Shown: positions 1 to 5,208 of the stretch, piece by piece | How positions within the stretch are numbered: the stretch's first letter is position 1 | Layout: every line of letters starts with the position of its first letter | DNA from: Christensenella sp. UBA1685 | GTDB taxonomy: Bacteria > Bacillota > Clostridia > Christensenellales > CAG-138 | Assembly (NCBI GenBank): GCA_002320595.1 | Contig: DCKB01000033.1 | Span: forward strand, 1-16,876 | DNA: 16,876 nucleotides | Reading direction: 5' to 3' | Notes under the pieces: model-generated | Database searches by the model: none | Told to the model about the DNA's origin: nothing | What the model saw: only the letters and a program-made list of their open reading frames with translations | Translations under genes and position numbers: made by a program

Positions 1-165
1 ACAGTTGTCATGAGGGATTTGCACTTCCTTTCGGTCCTTGTTGTTTTTCCGAAACTCACAATAACCGATTTGTGCGAATCCTTCATCCTTTTTCTTCTCG
101 CTGTCCAAGATGTATTGTAATCCTACACTGAACACGCAAAAAACTTCCTTCCTCCCTCGAAACAT
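1..165 (-). CDS. Possible partial hypothetical protein at left edge
   Basis: Reading leftward from an ATG at 163-165, the minus strand stays open for 55 codons to the window edge, so the C-terminus is missing. The product is lysine-rich and hydrophilic after a short hydrophobic stretch (residues 8-20). I do not recognise it. The stretch is AT-richer than dnaN. The ribosome site is weak (GAAAG just upstream of ATG). It would be divergent from dnaN and occupies the place where dnaA would normally lie. An open frame of this length could arise by chance, so the call is tentative. Confidence 0.3.
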   Translation of the reverse strand, partial: MFRGRKEVFCVFSVGLQYILDSEKKKDEGFAQIGYCEFRKNNKDRKEVQIPHDNC

Positions 166-185
166 AGCTTTCAGTATGGTATAAT
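157..185 (+). promoter_or_regulatory. Candidate sigma-A promoter for dnaN
   Basis: A perfect -10 hexamer TATAAT lies at 180-185, with TCGAAA (4 of 6 matches to TTGACA) at 157-162 and a 17-bp spacer. Transcription would start near 192, giving a leader of about 260 nt. That leader contains the DnaA-box cluster, so DnaA binding could repress dnaN. The -10 is strong and the -35 only fair. Confidence 0.5.
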
Positions 186-220
186 TAAGAATCAGGCATT
201 CCTTCTTAGCGCCGCAAAAA

Positions 221-463
221 CCATCCACACCCGGATGTGGAATCCACAGGGAGAAAATGTGGAAAATGTTGGCGGAGGGGACGGTGTGGAAAAGCGGTTG
301 AATTCACGGGGGGATGTCCACAGCGTTTCCAACAGCCAAAACCGTTTTCCTTTCTTGGAAAATTTGGGTTTTCCACAGCCCCCACACCCCCTACTGCTAC
401 GGCGACGAACTATTATTATAAAACATGCACTGAAAATACGGAGGTCCACCATGCGTATCCACA
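221..463. promoter_or_regulatory. DnaA-box cluster (candidate oriC or DnaA-regulated dnaN leader)
   Basis: Three perfect matches to the DnaA-box form TTWTNCACA (here TTTTCCACA) are present: 258-266 and 285-293 on the minus strand and 369-377 on the plus strand. Degenerate boxes sit at 221-229 (CCATCCACA), 240-248 (GAATCCACA) and 314-322 (ATGTCCACA). One single-mismatch box, GTATCCACA, at 455-463 overlaps the dnaN start. A short A/T-only run (411-423) lies just before dnaN and could be an unwinding stretch. Clustered boxes in both orientations beside dnaN are typical of bacterial origins, but dnaA itself is not visible, so the origin call is an inference. Confidence 0.6.
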
Positions 464-1560
464 TTAACACACAGGAACTCAATGCCGGCATCTCGACCGT
501 CATCAAGGCGCTGTCCGTCCGCACAACGGTCAGCATCCTCGAAGGGATTTACCTTGAAGCCTCAAACGGCTGGCTGCTTTTACGCTGCACCGATCTTTCG
601 CTTCAAATTGAAACCAACGTGGCCGCAACCGTGCAGGAAGAAGGCGCAATCGTCCTGCCCGGCAGGCTGTTTTCCGAGATGGTGCGCCGCCTGCCCGGCG
701 AGATGACGTTCATCGACGTGAAAAAAGGAACGGCCACCATCGAAAGCGGCTCCTTTAAAACCACGCTGCAGGGCGAGGATGCGGAAGGCTTCCATACCAT
801 GTCCACCGTTACGCGGGAGCACATCATCAAAATGAAATGCGATGCGTTCAAGAACATGATCCGCCAGTGCATTTTTGCGGCGGCGCAGGACGATGCAAAG
901 CCCATCCTTGCGGGCGCATTGCTCGAACAGCATGAGGGAGACCTTTCCCTTGTTGCGCTGGACGGTTACCGCCTTGCCATGCGCATGGAACGCATCCCGG
1001 GCGGCATGCTTGCGGACCGCAGCGCTGTGATCCCCGCGCGCTCCCTTCTTGAAATCAGCAAGATCCTGCCGGACAGCGATCAGGAGTTCGACATGATCTT
1101 TTCAAAAACGCATGTGATGATTGACCTTTCGCATACGAACATCACCGCGCGGCTGATGGACGGAGAGTTCATCAAATACAAGCAGATCCTTCCGGATGGC
1201 CACAAAACCCGCGTGCGTGTGAACCGGCAGGAGCTGATGAGCGGCATCGACCGCGTTGCACTGATGGCGCGCGAGGGCAAGAGCAACCTCATCAAGTTCA
1301 CGTTCACCTCCGATAAGCTGACCATTGCCGCAAACAGCGAGCTTGGCCGCAGCCACGAGGAGATCGCTGTGGATGCGATGGGTGAGGACATTGAGATTGC
1401 CTTTAACGCAAAGTATTTCACGGATGTGCTGCGCGTGCTGGATGAAGATGAACTCTATCTTGACATGAACAACAACATCAGCCCCTGTGTGGTGCGGCCG
1501 GTGCAGGGCAGCGCATTTTATTACCTGATTCTTCCGGTGCGCCTGTTCTCCGGAATGTAA
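451..1560 (+). CDS. dnaN: DNA polymerase III subunit beta (sliding clamp)
   Basis: This encodes the ring-shaped beta clamp, which tethers DNA polymerase III to DNA and binds many replication and repair partners. The 369-residue product has the usual length and the three-domain clamp layout. Recognisable family segments include VALDGYRLAMR in the middle domain, LMDGEFIKYKQILP in the third domain and a C-terminal end of the form YLILPVRL. The frame is open back to 235, but the ATG at 451 is chosen because GGAGGT at 440-445 sits 5 nt before it and the protein then starts MRIHINTQELNAGIS as expected for the family. It is followed by its own terminator; recF and gyrB, its usual partners, are not downstream. 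Identity is secure. Confidence 0.96.
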   Translation: MRIHINTQELNAGISTVIKALSVRTTVSILEGIYLEASNGWLLLRCTDLSLQIETNVAATVQEEGAIVLPGRLFSEMVRRLPGEMTFIDVKKGTATIESGSFKTTLQGEDAEGFHTMSTVTREHIIKMKCDAFKNMIRQCIFAAAQDDAKPILAGALLEQHEGDLSLVALDGYRLAMRMERIPGGMLADRSAVIPARSLLEISKILPDSDQEFDMIFSKTHVMIDLSHTNITARLMDGEFIKYKQILPDGHKTRVRVNRQELMSGIDRVALMAREGKSNLIKFTFTSDKLTIAANSELGRSHEEIAVDAMGEDIEIAFNAKYFTDVLRVLDEDELYLDMNNNISPCVVRPVQGSAFYYLILPVRLFSGM

Positions 1561-1579
1561 GGCAGTTGAGAAACGTTGG

Positions 1580-1604
1580 GCGCGCCGCGCGGCGCGCTTT
1601 TTTT
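1580..1604 (+). terminator. Rho-independent terminator of dnaN
   Basis: A perfect 7-bp GC stem GCGCGCC/GGCGCGC (1580-1586 with 1591-1597), loop GCGC, is followed directly by seven T residues (1598-1604). It lies 20 nt after the dnaN stop, so dnaN is probably not co-transcribed with anything downstream. Confidence 0.92.
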
Positions 1605-1652
1605 ATGTTTGCGGGGGAGTGTCGTAAACCGCAGCCCCTGCGGGAATAAGGA

Positions 1653-1878
1653 CAATCCTCAGTCGCCTGCGGCGACAGCTCCTTTGCTAAAGGAGCCTTT
1701 TGGTTGCAGGTTGCCAAAAGCCCCCTTTACAAAAGGGGCGGAGCCGAGCGAGAGCAGTGCGGGATGCGGCGAGGCGGAAGCCCAGTAAGCAAGGGAGCGC
1801 AAGAAAGCCGCTCCTGCGGCAACGCGGCGCGACCATTGCGCACTGAGAAGCAGCAGCTTCGCCGCTGACGGGGGATTG
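1653..1878 (+). repeat. 226-bp structured intergenic repeat, copy 1
   Basis: This is about 94% identical to copy 2 at 2766-2991 and shares its first third and its end with the shorter copy 3 at 9784-9903. The ends form an imperfect inverted repeat (CAATCCTCAGTC at the left, GACGGGGGATTG at the right). Three successive hairpins open the element: GTCGCC/GGCGAC, GCTCCTTT/AAAGGAGC (1678-1696, followed by CTTTT) and CCCCTTT/AAAGGGG. The second looks like an intrinsic terminator. Short open frames across it are low-complexity by-products. It resembles a MITE- or REP-like noncoding family. From memory, similar repeats are scattered through clostridial genomes, but I could not check this. The rest of 1605-1943 contains no gene that I can support. 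Confidence 0.8.
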
Positions 1879-1943
1879 CCGTATCTTCGAATGTGTGCTT
1901 GCTCAAATTTGCTTGTTTTCTCAATACCCAACTGACTGGATGA

Positions 1944-2174
1944 TTACTCCCGAAAAAACGCAGTGTAATCTACGTCAAAAAGAACCTTAAGTGCTTTCAA
2001 ATCGCTAGCTTTTATGTTCCTGCGCCCAACTTCTATGTTTGCAAGCGTGCTCCGGGACATCTCACTTCCCATAAGCTGAAGTTGCCGTACCACCTGCGTC
2101 TGCGTCATATTTCTTTCCATCCGAATTGTTTGAATATTTCTCCCCAATGGAATATCTTGAAGAATCCACTGCAT
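1944..2174 (-). CDS. XRE-family (Cro/C1-type) transcriptional regulator
   Basis: The 76-residue protein is essentially one helix-turn-helix domain (residues about 9-66). It has the scaffold LGRNIQTIRMERNMTQ, a recognition region SRSTLANIEVGRRNI and the closing segment ALKVLFDVDYTAFF typical of small clostridial XRE regulators. AGAGGGG just upstream serves as ribosome site for the ATG at 2172-2174. It is divergent from the two-gene unit beginning at 2271. The intergenic gap holds two nearly identical 18-bp sites, one nearer each gene, which suggests autoregulation and repression of the divergent genes. The composition is AT-richer than dnaN, and the whole module sits between two direct repeats, consistent with acquisition as a unit. 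Confidence 0.88.
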   Translation of the reverse strand: MQWILQDIPLGRNIQTIRMERNMTQTQVVRQLQLMGSEMSRSTLANIEVGRRNIKASDLKALKVLFDVDYTAFFRE

Positions 2175-2183
2175 AAGCCCCTC

Positions 2184-2253
2184 TTGTGACTAATTAGAAA
2201 CTTTATATTGAGTATAGCTGGATTTTCTGCTATAATTGTGACTGATTAGAAAC
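2184..2253. promoter_or_regulatory. Twin operator-like sites for the XRE regulator
   Basis: TTGTGACTAATTAGAAAC at 2184-2201 recurs as TTGTGACTGATTAGAAAC at 2236-2253 (17 of 18 identical, same orientation). Starts are 52 bp apart, close to five helical turns, so bound dimers would face the same side of the DNA. Site 1 has a palindromic core CTAATTAG and lies 9 bp upstream of the XRE start codon. Site 2 follows the -10 box of the rightward promoter and overlaps its expected start point. The likely ligand is the adjacent XRE protein. Confidence 0.7.
2208..2236 (+). promoter_or_regulatory. Sigma-A promoter of the DUF6809/RHH unit
   Basis: TTGAGT at 2208-2213 and TATAAT at 2231-2236 are separated by exactly 17 bp. 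The second operator-like site begins at the last base of the -10 box, so a bound repressor would block initiation. Confidence 0.8.
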
Positions 2254-2270
2254 AATAAAGGAGGACACAG

Positions 2271-2573
2271 ATGAAATCATCAATAAGCGAACTGTATTAT
2301 GGAAACTTGTATCCATTTCTAACGTATAAGCCTGCACTCGAAGAAACTATGCGCCTGCTTAAGGCCACTGGCGGGCGGTGTGACCGTTTTCGGGAACGGC
2401 TGCCGGAAGAAATGCGGAAGGAGTTTGACGAAGTAGTGGATGATAAAGGGTCAATGTTGCTTGCGGAAATGGGAGAAAGCTTCATTGATGGATTCCGCAT
2501 TGGGGCACGACTGATGCTGGAGGTGTTCTGGAATATCTCCGCAGCACCGGGAATAGAAGAAAATGAAAGATAA
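2271..2573 (+). CDS. DUF6809-like small protein
   Basis: The 100-residue protein has the pattern I associate with DUF6809: an N-terminal ISELYYGNLYPF segment, a helical middle region, and a C-terminal FIDGFRIGARLMLEVF. These proteins are common in clostridial genomes and mobile regions; their function is not established. AAGGAGG at 2258-2264 lies 6 nt before the ATG, an excellent ribosome site. The stop codon overlaps the start of the next gene (11 nt shared), so the two are translationally coupled. The protein is predicted cytoplasmic with no membrane segment. The family call is from recall of the motif, not a database search. Confidence 0.75.
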   Translation: MKSSISELYYGNLYPFLTYKPALEETMRLLKATGGRCDRFRERLPEEMRKEFDEVVDDKGSMLLAEMGESFIDGFRIGARLMLEVFWNISAAPGIEENER

Positions 2574-2745
2574 GAAGAATTTTTCGCTGCGCATCAGCGC
2601 AGAAAAGTTGGGAAAACTCAGGTATATATGTAAGTATGAGGAGCGCTCGGCAAACAGTCAGATATTAATGTATATAACGGCAGGAATCAGGGCGTTTGAA
2701 GTAGAGCATGGCGAAATTAAGCAAAACATGGAATACGGGGAATGA
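2563..2745 (+). CDS. Arc-like ribbon-helix-helix DNA-binding protein
   Basis: The 60-residue protein starts KDKKNFSLRISAEKL, a typical RHH beta strand, followed by two helices (KLRYICKYEERS and SANSQILMYITAGIRAFEVEHG). The NSQI turn and the overall size match Arc/MetJ-fold regulators or antitoxin-type DNA-binding proteins. It overlaps the preceding gene by 11 nt and has only a weak ribosome site of its own (AGAAGAAA), which points to coupling. No toxin-like partner is obvious unless it is the upstream DUF6809 protein, which would be speculation. The cassette ends about 20 bp later in repeat copy 2. Confidence 0.78.
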   Translation: MKDKKNFSLRISAEKLGKLRYICKYEERSANSQILMYITAGIRAFEVEHGEIKQNMEYGE

Positions 2746-2765
2746 TAAGGGCGGTGCAGAAAGAA

Positions 2766-2991
2766 TAATCCTCAGTCCGCTGCGCGGACAGCTCCTTTTA
2801 GAAAGGAGCCTTTTGGTTGCAGGTTGCCAAAATCCCCCTTTATAAAAGGGGCGGAGCCGAGCGAGAGCAGTGCGGGATGCGGCGAGGCGGAAGCCCAATG
2901 AGCAAGGGAGCGCAAGGAAGCCGCTTCTGCGGCAACGCGGCGCGACCATTGCGCACTGAGAAGCAGCAGCTTCGCCGCTGACGGGGGATTG
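2766..2991 (+). repeat. 226-bp structured intergenic repeat, copy 2
   Basis: It has the same length and orientation as copy 1, with about 14 differences. Four of these are compensatory: the first hairpin is GTCCGC/GCGGAC here and GTCGCC/GGCGAC in copy 1, so pairing is kept. The second hairpin GCTCCTTT/AAAGGAGC (2791-2809) is followed by CTTTT and could terminate the XRE-cassette transcript. Together with copy 1 it brackets the 887-bp XRE/DUF6809/RHH module as a direct repeat. The remaining 2992-3176 is AT-rich and holds a terminator and a palindrome, but no gene. Confidence 0.8.
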
Positions 2992-3098
2992 CCGCATTTC
3001 AGCGGAAGAAAGAGCGTGACGGCAAATATAATTTAGATATTATAAAATTAATTTATTATAATTATAAATTTTATCTATTGATAGAAAGAAAAAATGTA

Positions 3099-3137
3099 TG
3101 TAAAAAAATAAAACCGGCACACGGTTGTGTGCCCGGT
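3099..3137 (-). terminator. Rho-independent terminator of the rpiR-PHP operon
   Basis: Read on the minus strand, the hairpin ACCGG...CCGGT (3113-3137, stem about 10 bp with one bulged base, four-base loop) is followed by a T-rich run (TTTTATTTTTTTA). It lies about 40 nt past the PHP stop codon. Confidence 0.8.
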
Positions 3138-3138
3138 G

Positions 3139-3166
3139 AATATCTAAAAAAAATTTTTTTGATATT
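3139..3166. repeat. AT-rich palindrome
   Basis: AATATC (3139-3144) and GATATT (3161-3166) flank an A8/T7 core, giving an almost perfect 28-bp inverted repeat between the PHP stop and its terminator. It could extrude as a cruciform or bend DNA. No function can be assigned. Confidence 0.6.
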
Positions 3167-3176
3167 GAAATATTTT

Positions 3177-3920
3177 TTAAGTTAGAAAGCCTTCTGCGTT
3201 AACGACGAGATGCGCAACCTGCGCTTCTTCCGCGGCACGGATGGCCCGTTCAAACGTCCCGACGCGGGAAGGGGTGTGCGCGTCGCTTCCGATGACAAAC
3301 TTTGCGCCGTAAGAAGCGGCTTCGCGGAGCTGCGCGGGCGAAAGGCTCACGTGGCTCGCGTTGATTTCCAGCAAAACACCAAGCTCTGCCGCGCCGCGCG
3401 CAAGCGTTGGAATATCGGCCTGTACGTATTCGCACGGGTGGGAGAGCATCCCGATGTGGTAGCGGTTTGCTGTTTCAAGCAGCGCTTCGGCCACCTTCAC
3501 AGGGTTTGCATGGCCAAGGCCGAACGATTCGCGGAACGCACCGCGCGTTGCGGCATCCTCCGGCCAAACGCCTTTGTGGTAGCCAAGCAGAAGCACATCG
3601 AACGGGGCAAGGTCTGCTCCGCATGGAATGTCCGCACAGCCGGGCAGCGGGGCATCGCATTTTCCGGCGGCCATCAGGTTGCATTCAAGCCCCATCAGCA
3701 CCTCGATCTCATTTGCATAGCGCCGGGCCAGCGCATCCACTTCGCGCCGCAGCCGGGCCAGCCGGTTTCCGCGCACGCCATAAAAAAGATGAGCCCCCGC
3801 ATGCTCGCTGATCGCGATGCGGCGGAGGCCCTTTTCAATCGCGGCAAGGACATTTTCTTCCGGCGTGCCCTTGCCGTGACTGTAATTCGTATGGGTATGA
3901 TAATCGGCGGTTATGATCAT
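3177..3920 (-). CDS. PHP-domain metal-dependent phosphoesterase (histidinol-phosphatase-like)
   Basis: The 247-residue protein is one PHP domain of usual single-domain length. Its metal-binding motifs are all visible: DYHTHTNYSHG (His8, His10, His15), ISEHAG (His40), GLECN (Glu79), GYH (His115), LSHP (His161) and GSDAH (Asp213, His215). PHP enzymes hydrolyse phosphomonoesters or nucleotides using a two- or three-metal centre; this subgroup resembles HisK/YcdX-type phosphatases. The substrate cannot be told from sequence, and no his genes are nearby. The start overlaps the stop of the upstream regulator gene in an ATGA, so the two are one operon. The RpiR-type partner hints that the substrate may be a phosphorylated sugar, which is inference. 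Confidence 0.9.
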   Translation of the reverse strand: MIITADYHTHTNYSHGKGTPEENVLAAIEKGLRRIAISEHAGAHLFYGVRGNRLARLRREVDALARRYANEIEVLMGLECNLMAAGKCDAPLPGCADIPCGADLAPFDVLLLGYHKGVWPEDAATRGAFRESFGLGHANPVKVAEALLETANRYHIGMLSHPCEYVQADIPTLARGAAELGVLLEINASHVSLSPAQLREAASYGAKFVIGSDAHTPSRVGTFERAIRAAEEAQVAHLVVNAEGFLT

Positions 3921-4732
3921 TTCTTTGCGCTTGCCTGTGCTTCCTGCTTTTGCTTGACCGAGCGTGCAACCAGAATGATGAGCAGGTTCAGCAGCGAGAT
4001 CATGGTGATGTTTGTTTCGCGGCCCATGATGGTTTTGAAATCGTCAAGCCGGGAGGTGCAGAAGAAGAAATCCGCAATCTGCGCGGCAGGCGCGTTGATG
4101 TAATTGCAGAGGAACGCGCAGATGGCGCCGTTTTGCTTCGCAGCCTTGAGCGCATCGTTGAGCACTTTGTTCCTGCCCGTGCGGGAAATGCCGATGAACA
4201 CATCGCCCTTCTTGAAGCGGCGCTTGTAAACGCCCATCGCCGTTGGGTCGGTAATGACGACCGCTTCCAAGCCGAGCGTATGGAGCTGGCCCATGATGTC
4301 CTCTGCCAGCAAGGCGGAGCTTGCGTTGCCGCAAAGGAATATGCGGTCTGCTGTTTCAACCGCGTGCGCAAGCGAGATGAGCGCCTGCTTGTTCAGCGCT
4401 TTATACGTGTCCTCCAGCGCATTGATGGAAGCGCTGCAGGCTTTTTCGATTACGGTATCCTCGCTGTCCTCGGGGAGGATGTCCGTATTTTTCCTGGTTT
4501 CCATGTTGGCCGTGCCGGAGGCAAGCGCAACGCGGAAATCCAGAAAGCCGCTGTACCCAAGTTTGCGCGCAAGGCGGGTAACGGAAGGAACGCTCACGCC
4601 CGCAGCCTCTGCGATCTCATTGATGACCATACGGGTGGCGCGTTCGGAGTTTTCAAGGATAAAGTCGGCAACTTTTCTCTCTGCACTTGGGAGCGTTGCA
4701 TATGCAGAGCGGATCTTCATTTTAGCAGGCAT
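3917..4732 (-). CDS. MurR/RpiR-family transcriptional regulator
   Basis: The 271-residue protein has the two-domain family layout. The N-terminal helix-turn-helix (residues about 1-77) contains LPSAERKVADFIL, then INEIAEAAGVSVPSVTRLARKLGYSGFLDFR. The C-terminal SIS sugar-phosphate-binding domain (about 110-250) contains the segments ADRIFLCGNASSALLAED, GDVFIGISRTGRNK and GAICAFLCNY. Such proteins sense phosphosugars and usually repress catabolic genes. AAAGGAG lies 8 nt before the ATG. It is transcribed ahead of the PHP gene with a 4-nt overlap, and is divergent from PFOR. Possible targets are its own operon and the divergent gene, but no clear palindromic operator was identified. Confidence 0.93.
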   Translation of the reverse strand: MPAKMKIRSAYATLPSAERKVADFILENSERATRMVINEIAEAAGVSVPSVTRLARKLGYSGFLDFRVALASGTANMETRKNTDILPEDSEDTVIEKACSASINALEDTYKALNKQALISLAHAVETADRIFLCGNASSALLAEDIMGQLHTLGLEAVVITDPTAMGVYKRRFKKGDVFIGISRTGRNKVLNDALKAAKQNGAICAFLCNYINAPAAQIADFFFCTSRLDDFKTIMGRETNITMISLLNLLIILVARSVKQKQEAQASAKK

Positions 4733-4804
4733 GTTCGTTTCTCCTTTGGATGAATTTTATCTTACAGCCGCGCCGCGAGACAAATTCCGAAGAAAGAAAA
4801 CGAA

Positions 4805-4810
4805 ATTATA
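4805..4810 (-). promoter_or_regulatory. Candidate -10 box of the rpiR-PHP operon
   Basis: The minus strand reads TATAAT at 4810-4805, about 72 nt upstream of the regulator start codon, in an AT-rich stretch. No convincing -35 hexamer lies at 16-18 bp, so activator help or another promoter is possible. Confidence 0.4.
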
Positions 4811-4927
4811 TCGCATTGCGGGAAGACAATCGTTTTTATTTAAACCTAATATACAACACCTTAACATCAAAAAGCAATCAAAAAATGAAATTAATTTTAA
4901 AAATTTTACAAAGTAGCCATACTTTAT

Positions 4928-5038
4928 GCGCTTTGAGACCGGGAAGGCTCGCTTCGGCGGCAAAACCGATGCGCAGTACCCCACGGCCCGGTGGAGCGGT
5001 ACAATCCCCAAAGCGCGGGAAAGGATTGTTTTCCCTTT
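4928..5038. other. GC-rich structured element between rpiR and PFOR, possible small RNA
   Basis: A GC-rich island follows an AT-rich one. GCGCTTTG (4928-4935) pairs with CAAAGCGC (5009-5016) across 73 nt. Inside are a CGC-TTCG-GCG tetraloop hairpin (4950-4959) and a 9-bp hairpin with an AGC bulge (GTACC-CCAC, 4976-4984, with GTGG...GGTAC, 4991-5002). An alternative pairing ACCGGG (4938-4943) with CCCGGT (4987-4992) competes with it. A GGGAAA/TTTCCC hairpin (5017-5035) follows with a short T run. I matched it to no known riboswitch or small RNA. The remainder of 4733-5068 shows no gene. Confidence 0.4.
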
Positions 5039-5068
5039 GAAAAACGCTGCTATAATCTCTCTCTGCGG

Positions 5069-5097
5069 TTGACTTCACAGGGTGGAAATACTATAAT
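5069..5097 (+). promoter_or_regulatory. Sigma-A promoter of PFOR
   Basis: TTGACT at 5069-5074 and a perfect TATAAT at 5092-5097 have a 17-bp spacer. The start should be near 5104, giving a leader of about 105 nt. A second, weaker TATAAT lies at 5051-5056, with TTGTTT 19 bp upstream. A strong promoter fits the expected high expression of this enzyme. Confidence 0.88.
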
Positions 5098-5208
5098 GTA
5101 CACGGATTATGGCCTTCTTTTTCCTTTAATATTTAGCGGGGCATAACCAGAAGGAAGCAGAAGGATATAATACAACAGTCCAATATGACACAGGAGGATA
5201 TTACCAAG

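Noticed and set aside
235..450. Upstream in-frame extension of dnaN by 72 residues
   Set aside because: It covers the DnaA boxes, has no family similarity, and the ATG at 451 has an ideal ribosome site and the expected N-terminus.
1653..2991. CRISPR array
   Set aside because: There are only two long copies 887 bp apart with genes between them, with no short regularly spaced repeats and no cas genes.
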